Shown piece by piece: positions 7,641 through 17,276 of a stretch of DNA of 64,000 nucleotides. Positions within the stretch are counted from its first letter, which is position 1. Each line of letters starts with the position of its first letter. A model generated the notes under the pieces. The model saw nothing but the letters and a program-made list of their open reading frames with translations. It had not been told where the DNA came from and did not search any database. Source of the stretch: Gordonia effusa NBRC 100432 (lineage in GTDB: Bacteria; Actinomycetota; Actinomycetes; Mycobacteriales; Mycobacteriaceae); the NCBI RefSeq assembly GCF_000241305.1, contig NZ_BAEH01000018.1, forward strand, positions 62,001 to 126,000. Reading direction: 5' to 3'. A program made the position numbers and the translations under genes.

Positions 7641-10600
7641 TTAGGGGTCAACGCCGTGCGGCTCGCTCCGGTGACAGACCGTCGACCACCACACACAGTT
7701 CAGGGCGACCAGCGCGAACAACTGTGGAAGCCAATCGAATCCGTGATAGCCACTGGGCGAATGCCAGGGTCCGGCGGCGAGATACCACGTGGCTGCGATC
7801 ATGCAGACGAAGGCGACTACCGGGATCGCCTGTTCACGCCGACGGTGCAGTATCCAGCGGTACCCCAGTGCGCCGACCGCGGCGATACCCAGTCCCCACC
7901 ATCCGCATAACAGCCAGGAAGATACGGCGACACCTAGCGTTCCTACAACCGTGAGCGCGACCGTTGACGATTGCTCGGATGGCTGCGGCACGACGCTCGC
8001 TGGTGGTCGGCGGCGCGGCCACCAAGCGGCGGCCAATAGCAGGGCCACCAGTGCCAGGCCGACGCCCAGCGTCCAGCGGTAGAGATTGTCGAAGCGGAAT
8101 GTGAGGTCAACGACGCCCGACTTTCCGGCCGGCACAATCCAGCCCTGCTGCCAGCCATTAACCGTGATCGAGGTGAGCGGCGACCCGCCGAGATTCGCTC
8201 GCCACCCGGAGTTGGCGCTCTCTGGCACGACGATCACCTGAGCACCACGCGTGGCGGTCACCGCTAGTTGCCTATGCGCCTCATCCCATTTCGGCGTCTG
8301 CGGCGTGCGGATCGTGGCCGAGGTCGACTCAGCTGCCGCGCCCGAGTCGAGTGCCGAGAGGTCCACTCCCACTACGTTGAACAGGCCGGATGGATTGACC
8401 GAAACTTCTTGGCGTCCGGCCGGAAGATGAATGGGCATCGCGTCACACGGCTGCGCGATGACCGGGACGCCGTCACGCAGTGCGCGCGCGGTGGTCGAAA
8501 CCTTCAGTCGCATAACCTGACCGGCGACCGTGATGCCAATACCCCGATCGCACCCGATCTCTATCTGGCGGTCCAGCGGTGCCGGTCGCGGCGCGGCCGG
8601 AAAGACTTCGATCTCGCCAATCCCAGGTGGGGCCGGACGAGCGAATCCCAGCCCATTGACATCGATGAGCGCCGACGACTTGCGGACGGTAATCGAAATA
8701 CGTTGTGTACGAGCACTTTCGACGTCGACGTAGCCGTCCTGGTCGACTCGGCGAATATGCTTACCATCGCCGGCGTCGACTAATACTTCAACGGGCCGCG
8801 CCGGATAGCCTCGCGGGCTGACCAGTCGGAGCCGATCAACGCGTTGTGGCGCAGGAAGGTTGAGTACAACGGTCGGTTGCTTCTTCGGATCTTGCGACTC
8901 CGGCGCGGTCCACACAGTGGTGGCATCACCGTCGACGAGAGCCATCGCATTACCGCGCGGATCGGTCACCGCGGCCGGACCGCTTGCGGTCGTTGTTCCC
9001 GAAACCGTCAGCGCCGCATTGAGATCAGTGCCCGCTTTGGGGCGAAGTGCAACAGCCGCGCCGACGTCTGTCGTAGCCGGCACGGAGAGCATGCGGGAAA
9101 ACACGCCGGATGTCTCGGCACTACGACCGACCGCGGGGGAACAGCGGATCGCCGTCGCGTCGGGCACACATGCCGCGCGGCCGTCCAATTCCTGGGACAG
9201 GTACCAGCGGGCGACGCGAGTGTCGGTGGGCAGCGACGGTAGGTCGGCGCGAAAACGGATGTCCAGCGGTGTGCCGCTTGCGAGGTCACGAACCCCGATC
9301 TCGCTGAGCGCGAACTGATTACCCGCGACGCCGCCCTGTACTCGTAGCGCTCGGATCTTGATGGACGAGGTAGGTCCGCCGGGCAAGGTTACGGTTACCG
9401 GTTCACCTGGTTCGATGCCCTGGGCAACCGCGGTACCGGTATCGGTGGCGACCACGATGCCGGTGACGTCGGGACCGATGGCCTTGTGGGTGGTCAGGGT
9501 GAGCGCGAGATTTGACCGGGGGGCGTCGAAGTTCAGCTGTAGCCATTGGCCGACGGCGGCGTCGAGACCTGCGCTGATCCACGACGTGTCGATGTTGTGA
9601 TCGAACGCTGCGGCCGGCGAGTCTGCAGGCGAGGTCTGTCCGGGTTGTGTTGCGTCCGAGGCGGATCCGGATGTGGTGACCCAGACCCGGTCGGGCTCGT
9701 TGTTCAGCAGCCAACGTCCGGTCACCAGTGATTGGCCGGCAACCGGGTAGTCGGCTACGGCATTCTTTGTTCGGCGCGGATCGGTCACCGATCGAGTCGA
9801 CGAGTTGTGATCATCGACGCGACCGAAATCGGTTTCGCGATTGACGGGAGTATCGGTGACGGTCAGCGGTGCCCTGGACAGTCCGGCGCGTCGGGCATCG
9901 GCGTCGAAGATCACCGGGCCGAGAGCGGGAAATCCCCGGCGAGCGCGATAATCCTGCAGGGCGGCAAGGGATTCGGGGCCACCGCTTATCCGCGGCAGGC
10001 TATCGAGATCAGTAAGTACCGGTCCGGTGCCGTCGAACGCAACACCGCCGGTCACGGCAAAAATCTGAATCGCCGGCATTTTTGGCCGTAACCCGTCGTC
10101 GACGACGACTCCGTCGACGGTTGTCGGACCGACGTCGGGTCCGAATTGCGCGACCTTACGCAGTCCGGGTGACCCTGCCAGGGCATGCTGCGCCAATAGT
10201 GGTCGGGCCGAACGTGATTCAGTCGGGGTGAGGTCGGCTCGAAGGACGACGTATCCGATGCCCTGCTGTGCGAGGGTGGCGGCGAGTCCCGGGGAGGGGC
10301 GACCGTCGGCGATGGCGCGCTGTACCGAGTCCATCGCTCGGATGGCTTCGGGCGGCACTAACGGAATGGAGTCACGAACCGCCCACGGTGTAGTCGCGAG
10401 CGGCTGGATCGGTTCGTCGCGAGTGAAACCCCAGAGTTGTTGTGCGAAGGGTGATCCGGGTACCACTAGCGCCCGGCTGGGATGTGTGAAGTTCGCGCCT
10501 GCGGCTTGCTGATCCAAGAACCGTGCCGTATCGCGCCAGTAGCCGGGCAGATCGCGATAGGTGTCGTTTCCGGCCAGGCCGCCGGTCCAGGCGACCGAGC

Positions 10601-11858
10601 CGGCGCCGAGTAGCGCGACGAGAATGACGATACTCGCCGCGGCAGTCTTCGACTTCTGAGGATGTGCCAAGGCGGACAACGATTTTCGAAGTGGCACTGC
10701 GCCGGGAAGCGGTGCGCGCGCGAGTAGGTGTGCCAAGCCGAGTACGGCGGGAATCCGAATCAGCGGCTCGAGTTTGTGTACATTGCGCAGTGGCGCGCCG
10801 GCGCCGTCGAGGAATACCCGGATGGGTTCGGCGATCGGTGATCCGAGCCCGCCGACGTAACCGATGCAGATCAGCACAATCCCGACGGTCGCGATGACAA
10901 CGAACCGACGTCGAAAAGGCATCTGCCGCATCGATAATCCGGCCAGACCGGCGGCTACCACTATGCCGGTAGCCACGACGGCGGCCGGCTGGGTCACCAG
11001 AATCGACCCGGCGACTCGCTCGGGGGAGACGAATGGTGTCCACGAACTCGTTCCGCGCAAGACCTCGGACAGCGAGGTCCATTCTGTTGTGACACGCGAG
11101 GATTCGATGTAGTCGAGGAATGGTGGGCTTACTCGCGAGAGAATCAGCAGCGGCACGACCCACCACGCGCAAGCCGCGACGGCGCCGCTGATCCACCAGG
11201 CGCCGAATCGAGCCCAACGCGCGGTTGGGCGGTGCATCAGATACCAGAGAATCGATACGCCGCAGGCGGCTACGGTCGCCACCGCATTGACCGCACCCAT
11301 GAGTGCGATGGCAGCGGCCGACTGAAAAGCCAGACGCCACAACGGTGGATCAGCGTCGGAACGGTCGGAATCGAGTGCGCGGATCACGGGTATCAGCACC
11401 CAGGGGGCCAACATCATCGGCAACGTCTCCGACGAGATGGACCCAAGCGTCGTCAAGACACGAGGACTCAAGACGAATGCGGTGGCCGCGATCAGCCGCG
11501 ACGTCGGCGATCCGACGCCGATCAGTTCGGCGAGCCGCACGATCCCCACGAAGCCGATGAAGAGCAGCACCGCCCACCACAGCCGCTGCGTCACCCACGG
11601 AGGCAGGTGGCACAGTTCGCCGAGTGCGTAGAAGGCGCCGTGCGGAAAGAAGTAGCCGTAGGCCTGGTTCTGCACCTGACCCATCGGAGCGGTCGGTGTC
11701 CAGAGATGTACTGCGCGCTGAAGGAAACCTAATGGATTAGCGGTCAGGTCGAGTTTGGTGTCCGCGGCCAGGCGTCCGGGAGCCTGGGCGAAGGACAGAA
11801 GCAGTGCCGCCAGCGCTACCCATGCCACGCCGCGACGTGACAATGCCGGCTGCGCCAT
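7641..11858 (-). CDS. aftD: Alpha-(1->3)-arabinofuranosyltransferase AftD
   Basis: 1405 residues, matching the roughly 1400 of mycobacterial AftD (GT53, GT-C fold). The N-terminal third holds about ten membrane helices, and the loop after the first helix carries the acidic region (LAADTKLDLTANPLGFLQRAVHLW). A very long periplasmic region with carbohydrate-binding-like beta domains follows (for example RVARWYLSQELDGRAAC near 900), and membrane helices return at the C-terminus. AftD uses decaprenyl-phosphoryl arabinose to add alpha-(1->3) branches to the arabinan of arabinogalactan and lipoarabinomannan. It follows the DUF2613 gene with a 3-bp gap, as Rv0236A precedes Rv0236c, so the two are probably co-transcribed. 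The arabinan it makes implies a mycobacterial-type cell wall. Confidence 0.93.
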   Translation of the reverse strand: MAQPALSRRGVAWVALAALLLSFAQAPGRLAADTKLDLTANPLGFLQRAVHLWTPTAPMGQVQNQAYGYFFPHGAFYALGELCHLPPWVTQRLWWAVLLFIGFVGIVRLAELIGVGSPTSRLIAATAFVLSPRVLTTLGSISSETLPMMLAPWVLIPVIRALDSDRSDADPPLWRLAFQSAAAIALMGAVNAVATVAACGVSILWYLMHRPTARWARFGAWWISGAVAACAWWVVPLLILSRVSPPFLDYIESSRVTTEWTSLSEVLRGTSSWTPFVSPERVAGSILVTQPAAVVATGIVVAAGLAGLSMRQMPFRRRFVVIATVGIVLICIGYVGGLGSPIAEPIRVFLDGAGAPLRNVHKLEPLIRIPAVLGLAHLLARAPLPGAVPLRKSLSALAHPQKSKTAAASIVILVALLGAGSVAWTGGLAGNDTYRDLPGYWRDTARFLDQQAAGANFTHPSRALVVPGSPFAQQLWGFTRDEPIQPLATTPWAVRDSIPLVPPEAIRAMDSVQRAIADGRPSPGLAATLAQQGIGYVVLRADLTPTESRSARPLLAQHALAGSPGLRKVAQFGPDVGPTTVDGVVVDDGLRPKMPAIQIFAVTGGVAFDGTGPVLTDLDSLPRISGGPESLAALQDYRARRGFPALGPVIFDADARRAGLSRAPLTVTDTPVNRETDFGRVDDHNSSTRSVTDPRRTKNAVADYPVAGQSLVTGRWLLNNEPDRVWVTTSGSASDATQPGQTSPADSPAAAFDHNIDTSWISAGLDAAVGQWLQLNFDAPRSNLALTLTTHKAIGPDVTGIVVATDTGTAVAQGIEPGEPVTVTLPGGPTSSIKIRALRVQGGVAGNQFALSEIGVRDLASGTPLDIRFRADLPSLPTDTRVARWYLSQELDGRAACVPDATAIRCSPAVGRSAETSGVFSRMLSVPATTDVGAAVALRPKAGTDLNAALTVSGTTTASGPAAVTDPRGNAMALVDGDATTVWTAPESQDPKKQPTVVLNLPAPQRVDRLRLVSPRGYPARPVEVLVDAGDGKHIRRVDQDGYVDVESARTQRISITVRKSSALIDVNGLGFARPAPPGIGEIEVFPAAPRPAPLDRQIEIGCDRGIGITVAGQVMRLKVSTTARALRDGVPVIAQPCDAMPIHLPAGRQEVSVNPSGLFNVVGVDLSALDSGAAAESTSATIRTPQTPKWDEAHRQLAVTATRGAQVIVVPESANSGWRANLGGSPLTSITVNGWQQGWIVPAGKSGVVDLTFRFDNLYRWTLGVGLALVALLLAAAWWPRRRPPASVVPQPSEQSSTVALTVVGTLGVAVSSWLLCGWWGLGIAAVGALGYRWILHRRREQAIPVVAFVCMIAATWYLAAGPWHSPSGYHGFDWLPQLFALVALNCVWWSTVCHRSEPHGVDP

Positions 11859-11861
11859 CGG

Positions 11862-12065
11862 CTAGTTGTTGCTATTGCCGCCGTCGCCGCGCGAACCGTA
11901 GTCGACGGACCCCTGAATGAAGCCGTTATTGGGATTGACGTTGTTGAGGTCTGTTGCCGGGCTGTTGTCGGCGCTCAGCAGTCCACCCAGAACAACCGAA
12001 CCCAACCCGATGATGACGCCCGCCACTGCGGCGACGGCACCTGCTATCAGTCGGTTCGAGGTCAT
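11862..12065 (-). CDS. Small DUF2613 membrane-anchored protein (Rv0236A-like)
   Basis: 67 residues: a short N-terminus, one hydrophobic helix (LIAGAVAAVAGVIIGLGSVVLGGLL) and an Asn/Gly-rich exported tail (NNVNPNNGFIQGSVDYGSRGD). Position directly upstream of aftD and the sequence pattern fit the DUF2613 family, exemplified by Rv0236A. Its function is unknown; tight coupling to aftD suggests a role with that enzyme. Start ATG 12065. Confidence 0.85.
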   Translation of the reverse strand: MTSNRLIAGAVAAVAGVIIGLGSVVLGGLLSADNSPATDLNNVNPNNGFIQGSVDYGSRGDGGNSNN

Positions 12066-12115
12066 GGCGACGAAGTTACCATCCCGAACCTGTGTGTCTG
12101 ATGATGCGCGCGGGC

Positions 12116-12637
12116 TTAGGGATGCACGACGGGCGGCTGATCACAGTGTTCGGGGACCACGAATACCGGTCGATGACAGTGTTGCAGGACCCGCTGCGCG
12201 ACGCTGCTGTGCAACAAAGCGCGTAATCCCGACGAGCCCCGCGTGCCGGTGACCAGCAGATCGACCTTCAGCGCGTCGGCAGCCGCGACAAGTGCGCCCC
12301 ACACCGTCGACTCCACTTCGACCAGCGAACCTTTCGCCGTCAGCCCGCTTGCCGCGGCCAATTCCAGACCGCGGGTATTGATCGTTTGCGCTTCGGCGCG
12401 GATAGCTTCGTCGATGTCGGCATCGAGGGTGGTGTCCGGCAATGGCCCAAATCCGGCCGCGAGGCTGGACAGGCGTGCCGGGCTCGCCGACCCCGGTTCC
12501 CAGGCGGTCACCACGTAGGCGTCGTTGGAGTTGAGGAACCTGCCGGCGTACTCGATGGCACGATCAGCGTTCGATGAACCGTCGTAGGCGATCATCATGA
12601 CGGTTCGGGGATTTTCCTGCGAGTGGTCGCCACTCAT
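12116..12637 (-). CDS. Universal stress protein, single UspA domain
   Basis: 173 residues from ATG 12637 (MSGDHSQENPRTVMMIAYDGSSNADRAIEYA). The IAYDGSSNADRA start and the ATP-binding GTRGSSGLRALLHSSVAQ near the end (G-2X-G-9X-S type) identify the UspA fold, ending in RPVFVVPE. The frame stays open back to 12922, but that would run through the divergent lpqI start, so the shorter form is used. Such proteins bind nucleotides and act in stress or dormancy responses. It lies 50 bp downstream of nothing on its strand and is divergent from lpqI, 88 bp apart. Confidence 0.85.
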   Translation of the reverse strand: MSGDHSQENPRTVMMIAYDGSSNADRAIEYAGRFLNSNDAYVVTAWEPGSASPARLSSLAAGFGPLPDTTLDADIDEAIRAEAQTINTRGLELAAASGLTAKGSLVEVESTVWGALVAAADALKVDLLVTGTRGSSGLRALLHSSVAQRVLQHCHRPVFVVPEHCDQPPVVHP

Positions 12638-12725
12638 GGCCCCAGGGTAGTGCAGGGACGGGATCGACGGTGGCGGTTTCGACGCCGGTACCCGCGGCGG
12701 GTGGGTACATGTCAGACTCGTGGGC

Positions 12726-13934
12726 ATGGCATTTTCCAGGATGACGGTTGCGAAGCTGCGTCGTACCGCGATGTGCGCGGTGAGCGTGGGCATCGCGGCA
12801 ACCACGGCGGTTGCCTGTACGAGCGGAGATTCAGCCGGACCGAGTCCGGTGTCGAGTACATCGGTGTATACCTCGGCAGCGTCGAGTTCGAGTGCCGCGC
12901 CGTCCGCGTTGCCGGTCGCCAATGGTTGTGGTGCAACGGAACTCGCGAAGATGACCCGGCGGGAAAAGCTCGCACAGATGCTTGTCGTCGGCGTGACAGG
13001 GGCCGCCGACGCCGAGCGGATCGTTCAGTCGGAGAAGGTCGGCGGGTTGTTCATCGGCAGCTGGACCGATCTGTCGATCTTGACTTCCGGTGCGGTGCAA
13101 CGTATTTCACGTAAGTCCAAAACACCCTTGATGGTCACTGTCGACCATGAGGGCGGTCGGGTGTCGCGGCTCAGCAAGATCGGTGTCGACAGCCCGTCGG
13201 CGCGGGAACTCGCCGCGACCAAGACCCCGGCGCAGACCCGAGCCCTCGCGGCGTCGGTCGGCAAACAGCTCAAACGACTCGGAATCACCGTCGACTTCGC
13301 ACCGGACGCCGACGTCAGCAACGAGTCCGCCGATGAAGTGATCGGCGACCGGTCATTCTCGAATGATCCGGCGACAGTGACCAAATACGCGCAGGCGTTC
13401 GCGCAGGGGCTGCAGGACGCCGGCATCATGCCGGTCTTCAAACACTTCCCCGGTCACGGCCACGGATCGGGGGACTCGCATACGGGAACCGTGCGTACGC
13501 CACCGCTCGCGCAACTGCGCACCAGCGACTTGGTGCCCTATCGGACGCTGCTCAAGATGCCCGGCGTCGGTGCGATGGTCGGCCATCTCATCGTGCCGGG
13601 TCTGACCGGTACCGAGTTGCCCGCGAGTGTGAACGCACGCGCCATCGGCATGCTGCGGACCGGCAAGGGGTACGGCGGGCCGCCGTTTAACGGCGTTGTC
13701 TTCTCCGACGATCTGTCGGGGATGGCCGCTATCAGCGCCAAATATCCGATTGAGCAGGCGGTTCCGATGGCGTTGCGTGCTGGCAGCGACATCGCCCTAT
13801 GGCTGTCGACCGATAAGGTGCCGACCGTTCTGGATGCGCTGGAACGCGCGATGGATCGCGGGACGTTGTCGTCGGCGCGGGTTGATCGCTCGGTGGTGCG
13901 GATTCTGCGGGCTAAGGGCGTGTTGACCTGCTGA
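12726..13934 (+). CDS. lpqI: Beta-N-acetylglucosaminidase lipoprotein LpqI (GH3)
   Basis: 402 residues. An N-terminal signal (VAKLRRTAMCAVSVGIAATT) ends in a lipobox TAVAC with Cys31, so the enzyme is a surface lipoprotein. The GH3 domain has the histidine/aspartate loop KHFPGHGHGSGDSH and the nucleophile region VFSDDLSGM. In mycobacteria LpqI removes GlcNAc from muropeptides and feeds peptidoglycan recycling. I prefer ATG 12726 over the GTG two codons earlier. Gene order (aftD, DUF2613, lpqI, TetR) is as in M. tuberculosis Rv0236c-Rv0238, which supports orthology. The TetR gene begins 96 bp downstream, behind its own operator-like palindrome. Confidence 0.9.
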   Translation: MAFSRMTVAKLRRTAMCAVSVGIAATTAVACTSGDSAGPSPVSSTSVYTSAASSSSAAPSALPVANGCGATELAKMTRREKLAQMLVVGVTGAADAERIVQSEKVGGLFIGSWTDLSILTSGAVQRISRKSKTPLMVTVDHEGGRVSRLSKIGVDSPSARELAATKTPAQTRALAASVGKQLKRLGITVDFAPDADVSNESADEVIGDRSFSNDPATVTKYAQAFAQGLQDAGIMPVFKHFPGHGHGSGDSHTGTVRTPPLAQLRTSDLVPYRTLLKMPGVGAMVGHLIVPGLTGTELPASVNARAIGMLRTGKGYGGPPFNGVVFSDDLSGMAAISAKYPIEQAVPMALRAGSDIALWLSTDKVPTVLDALERAMDRGTLSSARVDRSVVRILRAKGVLTC

Positions 13935-13971
13935 GTCGTGGTCTGTTTCGGCGTGGGAGGCCCATCACATA

Positions 13972-13985
13972 TTACTGACTGGTAA
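13972..13985. promoter_or_regulatory. TTACT-N4-RGTAA palindrome before the TetR gene
   Basis: TTACT GACT GGTAA, 45 bp before the ATG at 14031. One arm base differs from the perfect copies at 17219 and 27127. Its place in front of the regulator gene suggests autoregulation by that TetR protein. Confidence 0.6.
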
Positions 13986-14030
13986 GTTTGGACGACAAGG
14001 TACGACTGAATCTTCGTTGGAGGTGACCCG

Positions 14031-14651
14031 ATGGCCGGTGGAACCAAACGCCTGCCACGGGCTGTACGCGAGCAGCAGATGCTCGACGCCGCGGTCACCG
14101 TCTTCGCCGACAACGGCTTCCGGGAGACGTCGATGGACTCCATCGCCGCCAAGGCCGAGATCTCCAAGCCGATGTTGTATCTGTACTACGGCTCAAAGGA
14201 AGAGTTGTTCGCGGCCTGCATCGATCGCGAGTCGTCGAAGTTCATGGATGCGATGGCCGTCGGGTTCAATCCGGCTCTGCGGCAACGTGATCAGGCACGC
14301 ACCGTTATCAAGGAATTCCTGAGGTTCGTCGATCAGAATCAGGAATCGTGGCGAGTGCTGTACCGAGTCGCGGTCGGCACGACGACGTTTGCCGATCTTG
14401 TCGCGACCAGTCGTCAGCGGATCACCGAGATGGTCGCCGAACTCATCAGACGTGGAACCACTGTGAGTAGCGCGCAGGAGATTGACTTCGAACTCACCGC
14501 CGTCGCGCTCGTCGGAGCAGGCGAAGCGGTCGCCGACCGAATTTCCGAAGGTGACGTTGACCTGGAGACGGCAACCGACCTACTGGTCGGGATCACCTGG
14601 CGCGGACTGAAAGGCGTTGGGACGCACGGGAATGTAGAACCTGCCGAATAG
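14031..14651 (+). CDS. TetR-family regulator (Rv0238-like), probable regulator of the fabG4/fadA2/fadE5 genes
   Basis: 206 residues. The N-terminal helix-turn-helix is clear ([49 protein letters not shown], about 16-64); the rest is an all-helical ligand domain. ATG 14031 has GGAGG (GTTGGAGGTGACCCG) at a good distance. Position between lpqI and htdX-fabG4-fadA2 matches Rv0238. A palindrome upstream of this gene recurs in the fabG4/fadA2 intergenic region and before fadE5, so I infer that it represses itself and these lipid genes, probably responding to an acyl-CoA. The ligand and DNA binding are not shown by the sequence alone. Confidence 0.85.
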   Translation: MAGGTKRLPRAVREQQMLDAAVTVFADNGFRETSMDSIAAKAEISKPMLYLYYGSKEELFAACIDRESSKFMDAMAVGFNPALRQRDQARTVIKEFLRFVDQNQESWRVLYRVAVGTTTFADLVATSRQRITEMVAELIRRGTTVSSAQEIDFELTAVALVGAGEAVADRISEGDVDLETATDLLVGITWRGLKGVGTHGNVEPAE

Positions 14652-14664
14652 CTGATTCTGGCTG

Positions 14665-14823
14665 CCGGTGGTCGAGTGCCCCACAGCTAGCCGAGTACCC
14701 CCTCAGGTGGTCGAGTACCCCCAACCGGTGGTCGAGTACCCCCAACCGGTGGTCGAGTGCCGAGGAGCGCTAGCGACGAGGTGTATCGAGACCCCGCAAC
14801 CACCGCCTAAACTCTCGACCACC
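14665..14823. repeat. GGTGGTCGAG repeat cluster, about 21-bp period
   Basis: Five copies of a (GGTG)GTCGAGTRCCC unit have their CGAG at 14673, 14692, 14712, 14733 and 14754; the last three are exactly or nearly 21 bp apart. The cluster ends with GGTGTATCGAGACCCCGCAA (14780-14799) and an inverted CTCGACCACC (14814-14823). The same GTATCGAGACCCCGCAA terminus ends a second cluster at 50.1 kb. Confidence 0.85.
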
Positions 14824-14830
14824 AACGAAA

Positions 14831-14862
14831 AACGCACCGAGGGCAGTAACCCTCGGTGCGTT
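14831..14862. terminator. Bidirectional terminator between TetR and htdX
   Basis: Perfect 13-bp arms AACGCACCGAGGG (14831-14843) and CCCTCGGTGCGTT (14850-14862) with a six-base loop. A T run follows on the plus strand and an A-rich stretch (ACGAAA) precedes it, so it can serve both converging genes. Confidence 0.9.
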
Positions 14863-14883
14863 TCTACGAACCAGAACTGATAC

Positions 14884-15777
14884 CTACAGTGCCCGCACTG
14901 TCGCGGTCAGATGCGGATATCCCTTGCGGCGGTTCAGCAACGAGATGTCGTAGCCGATGCCGTCGGCGTCGCTTGCCTTGTGTGTGTACAAATTCACCTT
15001 GGCGGGCAACAGGATCGGCTTGCCGAAGCGCACCTTGTACTCGACCGCCTCGGGCAATTGAGCCTCGACGTTGGCGATCGACGCTGCGGCACTCCACATT
15101 CCGTGGGCGATGGCCTGCGGGAAGCCAAAAGCCTTGGCGGACAGGTTGGACATGTGGATCGGGTTGCGATCGCCCGACGCTTCCGCATAATTGCGGATCT
15201 GTCCGAGGTTGACCGCCAAAACCGCGTCCGGCGGCGGGGGAGTGGTCTCCTTGGGGACCGGTCCACGCTCGCCACCGGACAAGCTGGTCCGTTGCTGCGA
15301 CAGGAAGGTGCCGGTCTGTTCGGCGACCAACTCGTTGCCGACGTGAAAGCGCGAGGTGATGTCGATCAGCATGCCCTTGCGATGCTCGCGCAGATCATGC
15401 GCTCGCGTCGAAATCGACAGCGGCTCACCATTCTCGATCAGGCGGTAGCGGCGAATCTTGTTCTCCGCGTGGACCGAACCTACTGCGCCGAACGGGAACT
15501 TCGGATCGACGAGTGTCTTCATGACCAGTGGGAACTGGAGAACGAACGGGTAGGTCAGCGGCAGATGCGGACCGAACTGCAAGCCGGTCGTGCGGCAATA
15601 TTCCTGCTGCCGACCCAGATCGGTCGGTACGTTCGTCAACTTGTAGACAACGTCGGGCAGGTTGGCATCAGCCTTGATCGGTCCCGACTTGCCGATTATC
15701 GGAAGCAGTGCCTGGATAGCGCGGCTGTATAGCGCGGCGTTCGACGGCGCCTTATCGAGCGTGATCACTTTACTCAT
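14884..15777 (-). CDS. htdX: 3-hydroxyacyl-thioester dehydratase HtdX (MaoC-like)
   Basis: 297 residues with an N-terminal hotdog half and a C-terminal MaoC dehydratase domain. The hydratase motif is visible as YAEASGDRNPIHMSNLSAKAFGFPQAIAHGMW, with Asp and His catalytic residues. It hydrates or dehydrates enoyl/3-hydroxyacyl thioesters. ATG 15777 overlaps the fabG4 stop by one base (TGATG), so the pair is translationally coupled. In M. tuberculosis the same pair (Rv0242c-Rv0241c) is thought to act in a FAS-II-like or beta-oxidation-like cycle. The longer frame to 15804 lies inside fabG4 and is not used. Confidence 0.9.
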   Translation of the reverse strand: MSKVITLDKAPSNAALYSRAIQALLPIIGKSGPIKADANLPDVVYKLTNVPTDLGRQQEYCRTTGLQFGPHLPLTYPFVLQFPLVMKTLVDPKFPFGAVGSVHAENKIRRYRLIENGEPLSISTRAHDLREHRKGMLIDITSRFHVGNELVAEQTGTFLSQQRTSLSGGERGPVPKETTPPPPDAVLAVNLGQIRNYAEASGDRNPIHMSNLSAKAFGFPQAIAHGMWSAAASIANVEAQLPEAVEYKVRFGKPILLPAKVNLYTHKASDADGIGYDISLLNRRKGYPHLTATVRAL

Positions 15778-17147
15778 CACGCACCCAGGAGGCTCTGGCC
15801 GCAAACGCGAACCACGTTGCCAGTCACCGCATTCGACGCTGGGCTGGCGAAATATGCGACAGTCTCGGCGACGTCGATCGTCTGACCGCCCTGCTGCAGC
15901 GAGTTCATCCGACGACCGACCTCGCGAGTCGCCAGCGGGATGGCCGCGGTCATCGCGGTCTCGATGAAGCCGGGTGCCACCGCGTTGATGGTGATGCCCT
16001 TCTTGGCGAGGATCGGCGCGTAGGCGTCGACCAGGCCGATGACACCGGCCTTGGAGGCGCCGTAGTTGGTCTGGCCGCGGTTACCCGCGATGCCGGCGAT
16101 AGAGGAGACGTCGACGACGGCGCCACCCTTGCGCAGAGCATTCTTAGCGACCAATTCGTCGACTAGACGTTGCGGCGCAATGAGATTCACACCGATAACG
16201 GAATTCCAGCGAGCGTCGTCCATGTTGGCGAGCAGCTTGTCGCGGGTGATGCCGGCATTGTTGACGATGATATCGACGCCGCCGTGACGCTCCAGGACGT
16301 GCTCGGCGAGCTTGGTGCCGGCGTCGTCGGCGGTGACGTCGAGCGGGAATGCCGTGCCCTTCACCTTGTTGGCGGTCTCCGACAGTGCCTCACCGGCGCC
16401 CGGGATGTCGGCGGCGATGACGTGGGCGCCGTCGCGGGCCAGGACTTCGGCGATGGTGGCGCCGATGCCCCGGGCGGCGCCGGTCACCACGGCGACCTTG
16501 CCGGCCAGCGGCTTGTCCCAATCCGCGGGGGCGGTGGAATCGGCGTCGCCGATCCGGATCACCTGGGCATCGACGTAGGCCGACTTACCCGACAGCAGGA
16601 ATCGAATAGTCGATTCGACACCCGACAGGCCGGTCTTGGCCTTGGGCGACACGTAAACGAGCTGGGCGGTCGCGCCGTTGCGCAGTTCTTTGCCGAGTGA
16701 GCGGGTGAAGCCTTCGAGGGCGCGCTGGGCGATCTGCTCGTCGGGCTTGCGGGTCAGTTCCGGTGTGGTGCCCAGGACTACGAAGCGTGCGGAGTTCCCA
16801 CTCGAACGCATCGCGGGCGCGAAGAACTCGTACAGCGCGGCCAGGCCGGCCGAGTCGGTGATGCCGGTGGCGTCGAAGACGACGGCGCCGAGCTTGTCGG
16901 CGCCACGGCCGGTGGTGTTGTTGCTGATCAGGTCGTAGCCTGAACCGTCGGAGCCCAGGATCTCCCGGAGCGGCTCGACCAGACGGCCTTCGCCGCCGAG
17001 CAGAACCGGTCCGCCCAGAGCGGGCTTCGACGCCGAGTATCGGCGCAGGCTCGGGGGCTGGGGCAGGCCGACGCGGCTCGCGATGAACGAACCGGGGCCC
17101 GAAGTGACGAATGTTGAGTACAGATCGGTGCTGCCTTTGGCGGACAC
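15777..17147 (-). CDS. fabG4: High-molecular-weight 3-oxoacyl-thioester reductase FabG4
   Basis: 456 residues, close to the 454 of FabG4. An N-terminal flavodoxin-like domain of about 200 residues precedes a short-chain reductase domain with [16 protein letters not shown] (cofactor loop), [14 protein letters not shown] (catalytic Ser) and NYGASKAG (catalytic Tyr and Lys). The mycobacterial enzyme is NADH-dependent and reduces 3-oxoacyl-CoA. GTG 17147 is chosen because AAGGAG lies nine bases upstream and the protein then starts [11 protein letters not shown]. It is the first gene of the fabG4-htdX operon and is divergent from fadA2 across 129 bp containing a perfect palindrome. Confidence 0.93.
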   Translation of the reverse strand: MSAKGSTDLYSTFVTSGPGSFIASRVGLPQPPSLRRYSASKPALGGPVLLGGEGRLVEPLREILGSDGSGYDLISNNTTGRGADKLGAVVFDATGITDSAGLAALYEFFAPAMRSSGNSARFVVLGTTPELTRKPDEQIAQRALEGFTRSLGKELRNGATAQLVYVSPKAKTGLSGVESTIRFLLSGKSAYVDAQVIRIGDADSTAPADWDKPLAGKVAVVTGAARGIGATIAEVLARDGAHVIAADIPGAGEALSETANKVKGTAFPLDVTADDAGTKLAEHVLERHGGVDIIVNNAGITRDKLLANMDDARWNSVIGVNLIAPQRLVDELVAKNALRKGGAVVDVSSIAGIAGNRGQTNYGASKAGVIGLVDAYAPILAKKGITINAVAPGFIETAMTAAIPLATREVGRRMNSLQQGGQTIDVAETVAYFASPASNAVTGNVVRVCGQSLLGA

Positions 17148-17217
17148 TGCGACTCCTTCGAGGGGTGTGTGCGGTCGGCTGTGATGAAAGCGACCGGGGG
17201 GTTAGGTCGACAGGGAA

Positions 17218-17233
17218 CTTACTGATGAGTAAG
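17218..17233. promoter_or_regulatory. Perfect CTTACT-GATG-AGTAAG palindrome between fabG4 and fadA2
   Basis: Six-base arms are perfect around a four-base spacer. It sits in the shared promoter region of two divergent lipid genes and is the best copy of the TTACT-N4-RGTAA motif. Likely operator of the adjacent TetR protein. Confidence 0.7.
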
Positions 17234-17276
17234 AATACTCCATAGCAGTTACATTCAACTCCTCAAGGAGCCTTCC

